DNA of 64,000 nucleotides from Empedobacter brevis_A (GCF_965118635.1 NZ_CBCPHV010000006.1:190844-254843); one strand, 5' to 3'. Shown: positions 24,756 to 33,549, counted from the stretch's first letter. Notes: generated from the sequence alone by a model not told the origin. Made by a program: numbers and translations.

Positions 24756-26330
24756 ATGGACACAATTATGACAATAATTATTGCAATTGTTACATTAATC
24801 ATAGGTGCAGTGATAGGATATTTCTTATCAAAAAAATCAGTTGATAAACAGAATCAAGAACTGATTGACGAAGCAACTCGTAAAGCACAAAATTTGATTA
24901 ATGATGCTGAGAAAGATGGTGAAGCCATTAAAAAAGAGAAAATTTTTCAAGCCAAAGAAAAATTTTTAGAATTAAAATCTAAACACGAAGAAGTCGTTAA
25001 CCAACGCGAAAGAAAAGTAGCTGATGCTGAGCTTAAAGTAAAAGAACGTGAAGAAAGAATCAAAACGGACTTAGCAGAAATTCAGAAACAAAAAGATCAG
25101 ATAAAATCTGAGAAAGGAAATATACAAGCTCGTACAGAAAAGCTTAACATTAAGCAAAGAGAAGTTGATACGATGCATAAAAAACAAGTAGAAGTACTTG
25201 AGAAAATTTCGAATTATTCCGCTGATGAAGCTCGTTCTGAGTTAATTGAAGTCTTAAAAGACGAAGCCAGAACGAAAGCACAAGCTCATATCCAAGAAAT
25301 CATGGAAGAAGCTGAATTAGATGCGAAAAACGAAGCACGTAAAATCGTAATATCTTCTATTCAACGTATTGGGACAGAACAAGCGATTGAAAATTCGGTT
25401 TCTGTATTTAATATCGAATCAGATGAAATAAAAGGACGTATTATTGGTCGTGAGGGACGTAATATTCGTGCTATAGAAGCTGCTACTGGAGTTGAAGTAA
25501 TTGTAGATGATACGCCAGAAGCAATTATTCTTTCATGTTTTGATCCTGTTCGTCGTGAAATTGCTCGTTTATCTTTACACCGTTTAGTAACAGATGGACG
25601 TATTCATCCAGCTCGTATCGAGGAAGTAGTTGCGAAGACAACTAAACAAATTGAAGATGAAATTATCGAGGTTGGTAAGAAAACAATCTTAGATTTAGGA
25701 ATTCACGGTTTACATAAAGATTTGGTTCGTATCGTTGGACGTATGAAATATCGTTCATCTTATGGTCAAAACTTATTACAACACTCTCGTGAAGTTGCAA
25801 ATTTAGCAGGAACATTAGCTGCAGAATTAGGTTTAAATCCTAAGCTAGCGAAACGTGCAGGTTTATTACACGATATTGGTAAAGTTCCTGAGCAAGAATC
25901 AGAATTGCCTCACGCAATTTTAGGAATGCAGTGGGCAGAGAAATACGGAGAACACCCAGATGTAATTAATGCAATTGGAGCTCACCATGACGAAATTGAG
26001 ATGACTTCTTTAATTTCGCCAATTGTACAAGTTGCCGATGCTATTTCTGGTGCTCGTCCAGGTGCTCGTCGTCAAGTTGTAGAATCGTACATGCAACGTC
26101 TAAAAGATTTAGAAGCGACAGCGCTTAATTTTGATGGAGTAGAGAAAGCATATGCTATTCAAGCAGGACGTGAATTGCGTGTGATTGTAGAAAGTGATAA
26201 AGTAGATGATACAAAAGCTGCGGAATTATCTTTCTTAATCTCTGATAAAATTCAAAATGAAATGACTTATCCAGGTCAAGTGCGTGTAACGGTAATTCGT
26301 GAAACACGTGCAGTGAATATTGCAAGATAA
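24756..26330 (+). CDS. rny: Ribonuclease Y
   Basis: 524 residues, the usual length. An N-terminal transmembrane helix (about 3-24) anchors the protein to the cytoplasmic membrane. It is followed by a long coiled coil (about 28-200), a KH RNA-binding domain (about 210-280; GRIIGREGRNIRAIEAATGV) and an HD domain with the metal motif (LLHDIGK near 372). RNase Y is an endoribonuclease that starts mRNA turnover. It follows the 6S-like RNA and is closed by a terminator. Confidence 0.97.
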   Translation: MDTIMTIIIAIVTLIIGAVIGYFLSKKSVDKQNQELIDEATRKAQNLINDAEKDGEAIKKEKIFQAKEKFLELKSKHEEVVNQRERKVADAELKVKEREERIKTDLAEIQKQKDQIKSEKGNIQARTEKLNIKQREVDTMHKKQVEVLEKISNYSADEARSELIEVLKDEARTKAQAHIQEIMEEAELDAKNEARKIVISSIQRIGTEQAIENSVSVFNIESDEIKGRIIGREGRNIRAIEAATGVEVIVDDTPEAIILSCFDPVRREIARLSLHRLVTDGRIHPARIEEVVAKTTKQIEDEIIEVGKKTILDLGIHGLHKDLVRIVGRMKYRSSYGQNLLQHSREVANLAGTLAAELGLNPKLAKRAGLLHDIGKVPEQESELPHAILGMQWAEKYGEHPDVINAIGAHHDEIEMTSLISPIVQVADAISGARPGARRQVVESYMQRLKDLEATALNFDGVEKAYAIQAGRELRVIVESDKVDDTKAAELSFLISDKIQNEMTYPGQVRVTVIRETRAVNIAR

Positions 26331-26353
26331 AATTTAGAATTTAATTATATGGT

Positions 26354-26388
26354 ATAGGCAAGTCTGAAAGAAGGCTTGCCTATTTTTT
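26354..26388 (+). terminator. Terminator of rny
   Basis: Stem ATAGGCAAG (26354-26362) with CTTGCCTAT (26375-26383), then T to 26388. Confidence 0.85.
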
Positions 26389-26561
26389 GTGTTAAATTAT
26401 AGAAAATTAATTCAATTTTTAGTTATTATTTTGATAAAAATTATTAAATTATAACAAATAAAAATACTATTTTAATGTGTTTAAAATCAATTAATTAACA
26501 ACTTGTTGATAAACTTTTTAATTTTTAAGATTACAAAATTTTTAATTGTAAAATCTTATCT

Positions 26562-26569
26562 TATTTTTG
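26562..26569 (+). promoter_or_regulatory. -7 promoter element of nrdBA
   Basis: TATTTTTG, exact TAnnTTTG match. It lies in the 382-bp gap between rny and nrdB and predicts a leader of roughly 140 nt. Confidence 0.5.
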
Positions 26570-26625
26570 AAAAAATCTATGAGTAATTTAAACGGAAATG
26601 TAACCCTATTGAGGTTCAAATTTCT

Positions 26626-26658
26626 AAAATAAATAAAATGACCAACTTTATTTATTTT
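26626..26658 (+). promoter_or_regulatory. Leader hairpin upstream of nrdB
   Basis: AAAATAAATAAA (26626-26637) and TTTATTTATTTT (26647-26658) form a perfect 12-bp A/T stem with a 9-nt loop, 55 bases before the nrdB start and inside the predicted leader. A smaller AACC/GGTT hairpin lies just upstream (26602-26616). No T-run follows directly, so an attenuator is not demonstrated. The rest of the gap is AT-rich; a partial palindrome lies at 26495-26512. Confidence 0.35.
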
Positions 26659-26712
26659 GATGAAAAAATTCGTTTTACCGAAGTTTATTAATCCAAAAAG
26701 TCTAAAAAAACT

Positions 26713-27672
26713 ATGTCTATTTTTGATAAAAGAGTAAATTATAAACCATTTGAATATCCTGAAATTTTAACCTTTACAGAAGCAATCCAAAAAGCATATT
26801 GGGTACACGGAGAAGTAGATTTTACTTCGGATATCCAGGATTATCATGCAAATTTAGATGATGTAAAACGTGAAATTCACAAACGTTCTATTCTATCTAT
26901 TGCGCAAGTCGAGGTAACTGTAAAAGGATTTTGGGGAGATTTATATCACTATTTTCCAAAACCAGAATTGAATGGTCTAGGAGCAACTTTTGCAGAATGT
27001 GAGTTTAGACATAGCGAGGCATATTCGCGTATTTTGGAGGTAAATGGTTATTTAGATGAATTTAATGTAGCCTTACAAAATCCAATTTTCAAGAGCTATA
27101 ATACGTTTGTAGGCGAAATTATGCGCGACGAGAGCAAATCAATCGTAGAGAAATTGTTGTTCTTCGCATTGGTTATCGAAGATAGTTCTCTATTCTCGAA
27201 ATTTGCAAATATTTTAGCATTCACACGTTTTGACGGTTTAATGAAAAATACTGCAAATATCATTGCTTGGACATCTACAGATGAACAAATTCATGCAAAT
27301 GCAGGAATTTATTTAATTAATAAAATTCGTGAAGAAGGTTTATTACCAGACGAATTAGATCAAAATTGGGTAGAAACTGCTGTTCGTGGTTATATCGACC
27401 AAGAAGAAATGATGTTGGATTGGATTTTTGAGAAAGGAGAATTCAATTATTACTCGAAAGAAGATTTATTAAATTATATGAAATATCGTATTGATGAAGC
27501 AATCACGAAGATTGGTTTCAAAAAAATATTTCATATCTCACAAGAACAATATAAACCAATGGCTTGGTTTGAAGAAGAAGTTTTTGCGAGTAGCTTAGAT
27601 GATTTCTTTGCAAAACGACCTGTAGATTATACAAAACACGACAAAAGTATTTCGGCAGATGATTTATTTTAA
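26713..27672 (+). CDS. nrdB: Ribonucleoside-diphosphate reductase class I, beta subunit
   Basis: 319 residues. The diiron ligands and radical tyrosine are visible: FAECEFRHSEAYSRIL (around residues 95-110) holds the E-x-x-H pair and a Tyr four residues after the His, the position of Tyr122 in Escherichia coli NrdB. A second set follows near DEQIHANAGIYLI (about 196). The tail ends DDLF, the subunit-docking peptide. This is therefore a tyrosyl-radical class I beta subunit. There is no N-terminal ATP-cone, although some Bacteroidota NrdB proteins carry one. nrdA follows after 79 bp. Together they make deoxyribonucleotides in the cytosol. Confidence 0.95.
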   Translation: MSIFDKRVNYKPFEYPEILTFTEAIQKAYWVHGEVDFTSDIQDYHANLDDVKREIHKRSILSIAQVEVTVKGFWGDLYHYFPKPELNGLGATFAECEFRHSEAYSRILEVNGYLDEFNVALQNPIFKSYNTFVGEIMRDESKSIVEKLLFFALVIEDSSLFSKFANILAFTRFDGLMKNTANIIAWTSTDEQIHANAGIYLINKIREEGLLPDELDQNWVETAVRGYIDQEEMMLDWIFEKGEFNYYSKEDLLNYMKYRIDEAITKIGFKKIFHISQEQYKPMAWFEEEVFASSLDDFFAKRPVDYTKHDKSISADDLF

Positions 27673-27751
27673 TCACCGAAACTTTTGACTAAAAAACACA
27701 ACTATAAATTAAATTATTTTACAAAATTACATCATTACAAATTCTAAAACT

Positions 27752-29452
27752 ATGGAAAATCCAATACCACACGACGATATCCAAAATATATTTTTTGACG
27801 GAGAAGCACCAAAATTATGGTGGAAAAACTCTGAATCTGAACAAATTTTAAATAGAGGTTACTTATTGAAAGGAGAGACAGTTGAGGGAGCTATAGATCG
27901 TATTACAGCTGCAGCTGCAAAACGTTTATACAAACCGGAATTGCAAGAATCTTTCAAAGAAATGATCGAAAGAGGATGGATGAGTTTATCATCTCCAATT
28001 TGGGCAAATATGGGAACAGAACGTGGTTTACCAATTTCTTGTTTCAATGTGCATATTCCTGACAGTATCGAAGGAATTACACACAAATTAGGAGAAGTTA
28101 TCATGCAAACGAAAATTGGTGGTGGTACTTCTGGATATTTTGGTGAATTACGCGAACGTGGTGCGGCAATTACAGATAACGGAAAGAGTAGTGGTGCTGT
28201 TTCGTTTATGGAATTATTCAATTCTGCAATGAATGTTGTTTCTCAAGGTTCTACTCGTCGTGGAGCTTTCGCTGCTTATTTGGATATTGACCATGATGAT
28301 ATTGATGAGTTTTTAAAAATAAAATCGATTGGTAACCCAATTCAGAATTTATTTTATGGTGTTTGTGTGCCAGATTATTGGATGCAAGAAATGATTGATG
28401 GAGATGCTGAAAAACGCCAAATTTGGGCGAAAGTTTTAGAGTCTCGTCAAGAAAAAGGATTACCATATTTATTCTTTACGGATAATGTAAATAAAAATAA
28501 ACCACAAGTTTACAAAGATTTAGGAATGTCAATTAACGCATCTAATCTTTGTTCAGAAATTATGTTACCTTCTTCTGCCGATGAATCATTTATTTGTTGT
28601 TTATCTTCTATGAATTTAGAATTATACGACGAATGGAAAGATACAGAAGCAGTACGTTTAGCAATTTTCTTCTTAGATGCAGTTTTACAAGAATTCATCG
28701 AAAAAACTGAAGGAAATTATTATTTAGCTTCAGCAAATCGCTTTGCAAAACGTCATCGCGCGTTAGGTTTAGGTGTTTTAGGATGGCATTCTTATCTGCA
28801 ACGAAACATGATTCCTTTCGAAGGAATGGAAGCAAAATTACGCACAACAGAGATTTTTAAACATATTCAATCTAAAGCAGATAAAGCTTCAGAAGAATTA
28901 GCACGCATTTATGGTGAACCAGAAGTTTTAAAAGGTTACGGACGTCGCAATACAACAACTTGTGCTATTGCGCCAACGACTTCTTCTTCTGCTATTTTAG
29001 GGCAAACTTCTCCAGGAATTGAGCCGTTTGCATCTAACTATTATAAAGCTGGATTATCAAAAGGTAACTTTATGCGTAAAAATAAATATTTAACAAGATT
29101 ATTACGTGAAAAAGGAATCGATAATGAAGATATTTGGCGAGAAATCATGTTAAATGGAGGTTCTGTTCAGCATTTAGATCAATTGACAAAAGAGGAAAAA
29201 GATGTATTCAAAACATTCAAAGAAATTTCTCAATTAGAAATTGTTCAACAAGCTGCAATTCGTCAAAAATATGTAGATCAATCACAATCATTAAACTTAA
29301 ATATTCCACCAGATTTACCTGTGAAGGAAGTAAACCGCTTGATGATTGAAGCTTGGCAATTAGGTGTTAAAACATTGTACTATCAACGTTCACAATCTGT
29401 TTCTAAGGAATTAGTTGCAAACTTAGTTTCTTGTTCTTCTTGTGAAGCTTAA
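27752..29452 (+). CDS. nrdA: Ribonucleoside-diphosphate reductase, alpha subunit (short form)
   Basis: 566 residues, much shorter than the 750-850 of enzymes with an ATP-cone; the N-terminus starts directly in the catalytic core. Active-site elements: ISCFNVHIPD (first Cys), SNLCSEIMLP (Cys and Glu), CCLSSMNL (third Cys region), the radical-transfer pair LYYQRSQS and the C-terminal swinging-arm cysteines CSSC. The enzyme reduces NDPs to dNDPs with NrdB. Neither subunit has a visible ATP-cone, so overall activity control by dATP through that domain is not expected. Last gene of nrdBA, with a strong terminator. Confidence 0.95.
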   Translation: MENPIPHDDIQNIFFDGEAPKLWWKNSESEQILNRGYLLKGETVEGAIDRITAAAAKRLYKPELQESFKEMIERGWMSLSSPIWANMGTERGLPISCFNVHIPDSIEGITHKLGEVIMQTKIGGGTSGYFGELRERGAAITDNGKSSGAVSFMELFNSAMNVVSQGSTRRGAFAAYLDIDHDDIDEFLKIKSIGNPIQNLFYGVCVPDYWMQEMIDGDAEKRQIWAKVLESRQEKGLPYLFFTDNVNKNKPQVYKDLGMSINASNLCSEIMLPSSADESFICCLSSMNLELYDEWKDTEAVRLAIFFLDAVLQEFIEKTEGNYYLASANRFAKRHRALGLGVLGWHSYLQRNMIPFEGMEAKLRTTEIFKHIQSKADKASEELARIYGEPEVLKGYGRRNTTTCAIAPTTSSSAILGQTSPGIEPFASNYYKAGLSKGNFMRKNKYLTRLLREKGIDNEDIWREIMLNGGSVQHLDQLTKEEKDVFKTFKEISQLEIVQQAAIRQKYVDQSQSLNLNIPPDLPVKEVNRLMIEAWQLGVKTLYYQRSQSVSKELVANLVSCSSCEA

Positions 29453-29482
29453 TAGGAAAAATGATATATTAATTACAAATAG

Positions 29483-29511
29483 AAAATCCGCTCAAAAGAG
29501 CGGATTTTTTG
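29483..29511. terminator. Terminator of nrdBA, possibly bidirectional
   Basis: Stem AAAATCCGCTC (29483-29493) with GAGCGGATTTT (29498-29508), AAAA loop, T-run after. It also lies 32 bases after the convergent DUF6150 gene. Confidence 0.9.
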
Positions 29512-29542
29512 TTAATTATAAATAAGTTTATTCAATGATTTA

Positions 29543-29881
29543 TTAATAAAAATATTGCATTTTACTTTTGTTTCTCCAGCCAGCTTGACTTTCATTTTTC
29601 ACAAAGAAAACTTTTACATCTGCTTGGCTTTCTAAATCTACAAAATAGATTTTGAATTTTGCTTGGCTTTCCAATTTTGTAAAAAACCATTTTCCGTTAT
29701 TTTCATTTACTTTAAATGATGAATTCAACTTAAAAACTTTCAAATCTGCTTGAGCTTCTGTTTTTACAACAAATACTTTTACATCAGCTTTGCTTTTTAG
29801 GTTAACACTAAAAACACTTTGTGCATATATTTTTGTAGAAAAAAACAGAAATAATGGTAAACAACCAAGTGAAAATTTCAT
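29543..29881 (-). CDS. DUF6150 family secreted repeat protein
   Basis: 112 residues with a signal peptide (about 1-20). The mature protein is a series of degenerate 12-13-residue repeats of the form ESQADVKVFFVK (SKADVKVFVVK, EAQADLKVFKL, ESQAKFKIYFVD, ESQADVKVFFVK) ending in ESQAGWRNKSK. The alternating hydrophobic pattern suggests a short beta-solenoid or sheet. This is the DUF6150 pattern known from Bacteroidota; function unknown. Single gene, convergent with nrdA. Confidence 0.8.
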   Translation of the reverse strand: MKFSLGCLPLFLFFSTKIYAQSVFSVNLKSKADVKVFVVKTEAQADLKVFKLNSSFKVNENNGKWFFTKLESQAKFKIYFVDLESQADVKVFFVKNESQAGWRNKSKMQYFY

Positions 29882-29934
29882 ATAATCAATTGTAAATTAT
29901 CTTAACTAAAGATAAAACTATTTTATTAAAATAA

Positions 29935-29964
29935 AAAAGACACGAAAATGAATCGTGTCTTTTA
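29935..29964 (-). terminator. Terminator of the LLM oxidoreductase gene
   Basis: Stem AAAGACACGA (29936-29945) with TCGTGTCTTT (29953-29962); T-rich on the minus strand. Confidence 0.8.
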
Positions 29965-29980
29965 TCGGTATAAATTAAAT

Positions 29981-31012
29981 TTATTTTGTAGCTTTTTTCA
30001 CTTCTGGTAGAATGTCTTTTCCAAAAATTTCAATAGATTTCATCATATCCAAATGATTTGGAGCGCCAACATCCATATGAGCAGAAAAACGAGTTAAACC
30101 AAACATTTCTTGGTATTTCAAAATTCGATCTACAGCCAAAGAAGCATCCCCAACAATTAAATGTCCATTTGTAGAACGTCCGTAATCAAATTGTTGTTTT
30201 GTATATTTTGACCAACCTCTACTTGCTCCAATTCGATCCATTTGAGCACCATAAATTGGGAAATATTCTTCAGCTACTTTTTCACTATTTTCTCCAAAAA
30301 ACGAATGCATATGAACACCAATTTGCATGTTATTAATATCATGTCCATTTTCGATATAAACTTGTTTATAAATTTCAAAAAGGAAATTGAAATCGGCAGG
30401 GTTTCCACCAATAATAGCAAAAATAATAGGTAAACCTAATGTTGCAGCACGTACAATTGATGATTTTGTTCCTCCGACAGCAATCCAAATAGGAAGCTTT
30501 TCTTGTACAGGTTTTGGATAAATACTTTGATTGATAATTGGCATTCTAAATTTTCCTTCCCAATTAATTACTTCATTATTATTTAAAGTTAAAAGCAAAC
30601 GAAGCTTTTCATCAAAAAGAGCATCATAATCGTTTAGATCATAACCAAAAAGTGGAAAAGATTCTATAAATGAACCTCTACCAGCTGTAATTTCAGCACG
30701 TCCGTTCGATAAATTATCTATACTTGAAAAGTCTTGATATAGTTTGACGGGATCTGTAGAACTGATGACAGAAACTGCACTTCCCAACTTAATATTTTTA
30801 GTAACGGTAGACAAAGCTGCCAAAATAATTTCTGGAGAAGAAACTGCATAATCAGGGCGATGATGTTCTCCAATTCCAAAGAAATCTACTCCAACTTCAT
30901 CCATCAATTTTACTTCCTCTATAATTTCGGTCATACGCTGTTGAGGTGATTGTGTATAACCCGTTTTTGGATCTATATGTAGATCGCCAAACATTCCTAT
31001 TCCTAATTCCAT
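29981..31012 (-). CDS. LLM class flavin-dependent oxidoreductase
   Basis: 343 residues with the bacterial luciferase-like TIM barrel: MELGIGMFGDL at the N-terminus, FFGIGEHHRPDYAVSSPEII near residue 43, KLGSAVSVISSTDPVKLYQD near 74, SNGRAEITAGRGSF near 102 and WIAVGGTKSSIVRAATLGLP near 175. These monooxygenases use reduced FMN or F420 on small organic substrates; this subgroup is annotated in many Bacteroidota without known substrate. Single gene with its own promoter and terminator. Confidence 0.88.
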   Translation of the reverse strand: MELGIGMFGDLHIDPKTGYTQSPQQRMTEIIEEVKLMDEVGVDFFGIGEHHRPDYAVSSPEIILAALSTVTKNIKLGSAVSVISSTDPVKLYQDFSSIDNLSNGRAEITAGRGSFIESFPLFGYDLNDYDALFDEKLRLLLTLNNNEVINWEGKFRMPIINQSIYPKPVQEKLPIWIAVGGTKSSIVRAATLGLPIIFAIIGGNPADFNFLFEIYKQVYIENGHDINNMQIGVHMHSFFGENSEKVAEEYFPIYGAQMDRIGASRGWSKYTKQQFDYGRSTNGHLIVGDASLAVDRILKYQEMFGLTRFSAHMDVGAPNHLDMMKSIEIFGKDILPEVKKATK

Positions 31013-31029
31013 ATTATTTTAGATTTATT

Positions 31030-31037
31030 CAAATTTA
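31030..31037 (-). promoter_or_regulatory. -7 promoter element of the LLM gene
   Basis: The minus strand reads TAAATTTG, an exact match, 17 bases upstream of the ATG at 31012. Confidence 0.6.
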
Positions 31038-31078
31038 TAAATAGAATTTTAGATCTGAATTGATGTAGGATATGAAAG

Positions 31079-31118
31079 AAAAAAGAGTTAACTCATTAAA
31101 TTAGAATTAACTCTTTTA
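31079..31118 (-). terminator. Terminator of miaE
   Basis: Stem AAAAGAGTTAA (31081-31091) with TTAACTCTTTT (31107-31117), T-rich after it on the minus strand. Confidence 0.75.
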
Positions 31119-31136
31119 TTTATTTTCTAGGATTTA

Positions 31137-31718
31137 TTATCCGTGAATTGCTTCTTTATTTCCGTAAGATTGGATTAGTTTTCCTTCGAAATCTAGCCAT
31201 TCTTGCCAGCGTTTATCGACATCTACATCAGTAGATAATTTACGAGCAAAATTCAAAAAAGTTGTATAATGATTTGCTTCCGAAACCATTAAATCATAAT
31301 AGAATTTAGCCAATTCCTCATCTTTAATATTCTGAGATAATGTTCTAAAACGCTCACAACTTCTTGCTTCAATCATCGCAGCAAATAACAAGCGATCGAC
31401 GAAAGCCATATTACGAGAACCATCTTTTTTACAAAATTTCATCAATTGACCAACGTAATCATCTTTGCGTTCGCGACCTAATTTATATCCACGACGTTCG
31501 ATAATTTCTACAACCATTTTGAAATGTTGCATTTCTTCGATTGCGATATCAGACATTTCCTGAATAAATTCGTCATGTTCAGAATTATAGGCAATCATTG
31601 TTATTGCATTGGTTGCAGCTTTTTGTTCGCACCAAGCATGATCTGTTAAAATTTCTTCTAAATTTCTTTCTGCAATATCAGCCCAACGCGGGTCTGTCAA
31701 AAGTTTTAGTCCAAGCAT
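31137..31718 (-). CDS. miaE: tRNA-(ms2io6A)-hydroxylase MiaE
   Basis: 193 residues, the usual size. The four-helix diiron fold shows paired E and ExxH motifs: the N-terminal helix with DHAWCEQKAATNAI, then DIAIEEMQHFKMVVEIIERR (ExxH) in helix 2, MIEARSCERF in helix 3 and MVSEANHYTTFLNFAR (ExxH) in helix 4. MiaE hydroxylates 2-methylthio-N6-isopentenyladenosine at position 37 of tRNAs reading UNN codons, using O2. Single gene with a perfect -7 element 21 bases upstream of its start. Confidence 0.95.
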   Translation of the reverse strand: MLGLKLLTDPRWADIAERNLEEILTDHAWCEQKAATNAITMIAYNSEHDEFIQEMSDIAIEEMQHFKMVVEIIERRGYKLGRERKDDYVGQLMKFCKKDGSRNMAFVDRLLFAAMIEARSCERFRTLSQNIKDEELAKFYYDLMVSEANHYTTFLNFARKLSTDVDVDKRWQEWLDFEGKLIQSYGNKEAIHG

Positions 31719-31738
31719 TTTCGAAAAATATTTAAGTT

Positions 31739-31746
31739 CAAATTTA
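31739..31746 (-). promoter_or_regulatory. -7 promoter element of miaE
   Basis: The minus strand reads TAAATTTG, an exact TAnnTTTG match 20 bases upstream of the ATG at 31718. Confidence 0.6.
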
Positions 31747-31795
31747 CGAAATTATATTCTTTAAAATAGAATCTAAGAAATCGCTTATGAATTAA

Positions 31796-32197
31796 TTAAA
31801 TGATTTTCTTTTCGATCATTTCCAGCATAACATCCGAAGCATGTTTAAAAGTTGGTGCTTGTTCTGTTAAACTTGCTGCATTTTTTTTATTAACCTTAAA
31901 GATTAAATCTTTTTCAGTTGTAAATAATAAAGCGTTTGTAAATGGATTTTTTATATAAGAACTCAAGATTAAAAAAGTCTGTTCAATGCTATGAAATTGT
32001 TCCACTTCTTCCGTTTTATATCGAAAAGTAAAGGCAAAATTATACTCATTATTTTCTAGAAGATGCAAACGAACAAATATATTTTTAAGATCAGTATCAC
32101 CAATAGTTTTGGCCATTGTAAGTTTTGCAAAAGTTCCTTCTTTGATACTTGATTTTACGTGCTCGTAAAATTCTTCAAAAACAGTTTGATAAGACAT
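31796..32197 (-). CDS. Hypothetical protein resembling the N-terminal domain of a Bacteroidota methyltransferase
   Basis: 133 residues, no signal peptide. The segment GTFAKLTMAKTIGDTDLKNIF followed by FTFRYKTEEVEQ, LLFTTEKDLIFKVNKKNAAS and a TEQAPTFKHA stretch recalls the accessory N-terminal domain of a larger SAM-dependent methyltransferase found in Bacteroidota, but no methyltransferase domain follows: the stop is clean and miaE comes next. It may be a stand-alone homologue or a truncated copy. The comparison is from memory and not secure. It has its own promoter element. Confidence 0.6.
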   Translation of the reverse strand: MSYQTVFEEFYEHVKSSIKEGTFAKLTMAKTIGDTDLKNIFVRLHLLENNEYNFAFTFRYKTEEVEQFHSIEQTFLILSSYIKNPFTNALLFTTEKDLIFKVNKKNAASLTEQAPTFKHASDVMLEMIEKKII

Positions 32198-32214
32198 TTT
32201 GTATAATTTTAATG

Positions 32215-32222
32215 CAAATTTA
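32215..32222 (-). promoter_or_regulatory. -7 promoter element of the 133-residue protein gene
   Basis: The minus strand reads TAAATTTG, exact match, 17 bases upstream of the ATG at 32197. Confidence 0.55.
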
Positions 32223-32294
32223 CATTAAAATAAGTCATATTGGCTTATAATATTTATTATTCCAATTAAGAAACAGAAAACGTAATTTTGTGAA

Positions 32295-33536
32295 ATGAAA
32301 AAACTATTAATCATTGGTCAAGTTTGGCCAGAACCAACTTCTTCTGCTGCAGGAACTCGAATGATTCAGTTAATTGATTGTTTCAAAAAAAACGGATTTG
32401 AGATGACTTTTGCCTGCGCAGCTTCAAAATCTGATTTTAGTTTTGATTTGATTTCGAAAGGAATTAAAGAAGTTGAAATTCAGTTAAATGATGAAAGTTT
32501 TGATGATTTTGTTCGAAAAATAAATCCAGAAATTGTTCTTTTTGATCGTTTTATGATCGAAGAGCAATATGGTTGGCGTGTTTCGAAAGAATGTCCAAAT
32601 GCATTGAAAATTTTGGATACAGAAGATTTACATTTTTTGAGAAATGCACGACAAGAAGCAACTAAAAAAGGAATTGAATTTACTGAAAATTTATTGTTTT
32701 CTGATTTAGCAAAGCGAGAAATAGCTTCAATTTTACGTTGTGATTTATCATTAATCATTTCAAAAAAAGAGATAGAAATTTTAAAAAATCAATTTAAAAT
32801 TGATGAAAATATTTTGTGTTATTTACCTTTTTTAGAAGATGAAATTACAGAAGAAAAAATAAAATCTTGGAAAAAATTCGACAAGCGAGAACATTTTATG
32901 TTTATCGGAAATTTTATTCACGAACCTAATTTTAATTGTGTTCAGATTTTAAAAAAAGAGATTTGGCCAGTTTTGAGAAAAAAACTTCCGAAAGTAGAAT
33001 TGCATATTTATGGTGCTTATGCAACGCAAAAAGTCTTGCAATTGAATAATTCTTCTGAACGATTTTTTATAAAAAATAGAGCTGAAAATGCACAAGAAAC
33101 GATGTCAAATTATAAAGTTTTATTGGCGCCAATAAAGTTTGGAGCTGGAGTAAAAGGAAAGTTTGTGGATGCGATGCAAACAGGAACTCCTTCGGTAACG
33201 ACAACGATTGGAGCAGAAGCTATGAAAGAAAATTTTGATTGGAATGGTTTTGTAGAAGACGATATTGAAGCATTTGTAGAGAAAGCTGTTTTGCTTTATA
33301 ATAATGAAAAAGAATGGAAAATTGCTCAAGAAAATGGTATCAAAATTTTGAACGAAAATTATGATAAAACTAAATTTGAAGCTGGATTTTTAGAAAAAAT
33401 TAAAACAATAGTAGAAAATTTAATTCAACATCGAAATCAGAATTTTATTGGACAAATTTTACAGCATCATACAAATCAAAGTACGAAATATATGTCACTT
33501 TGGATTGAACAGAAAAATAAAAACCTTCCGAAATAG
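32295..33536 (+). CDS. GT4-type glycosyltransferase
   Basis: 413 residues, no signal peptide or membrane segment. GT-B fold: the N-terminal domain begins KKLLIIGQVWPEPTSSAAGT, and the C-terminal donor-binding domain has HFMFIGNFIHEPNFNCVQIL near residue 202, HIYGAYATQ near 237 and the GxGVKGK-x-x-DAMQTGTPSV motif near 280, where GT4 enzymes bind the nucleotide-sugar. The acceptor is unknown. It is not inside a polysaccharide cluster; it stands alone between divergent and convergent genes. Its terminator overlaps the stop codon. Confidence 0.85.
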   Translation: MKKLLIIGQVWPEPTSSAAGTRMIQLIDCFKKNGFEMTFACAASKSDFSFDLISKGIKEVEIQLNDESFDDFVRKINPEIVLFDRFMIEEQYGWRVSKECPNALKILDTEDLHFLRNARQEATKKGIEFTENLLFSDLAKREIASILRCDLSLIISKKEIEILKNQFKIDENILCYLPFLEDEITEEKIKSWKKFDKREHFMFIGNFIHEPNFNCVQILKKEIWPVLRKKLPKVELHIYGAYATQKVLQLNNSSERFFIKNRAENAQETMSNYKVLLAPIKFGAGVKGKFVDAMQTGTPSVTTTIGAEAMKENFDWNGFVEDDIEAFVEKAVLLYNNEKEWKIAQENGIKILNENYDKTKFEAGFLEKIKTIVENLIQHRNQNFIGQILQHHTNQSTKYMSLWIEQKNKNLPK

Positions 33537-33547
33537 GAAGGTTTTTT
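33520..33547 (+). terminator. Terminator overlapping the 3' end of the glycosyltransferase gene
   Basis: Stem AAAACCTTCC (33520-33529) with GGAAGGTTTT (33536-33545) then T. The left arm is coding and the TAG stop at 33534-33536 is in the loop. Confidence 0.85.
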
Positions 33548-33549
33548 GT

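Noticed and set aside
26495..26512. Near-palindrome TTAACAACTTGTTGATAA upstream of nrdB as operator or DnaA box
   Set aside because: It is AT-rich and one mismatch from symmetric, but matches no known nrd regulator site; chance is likely in this base composition.
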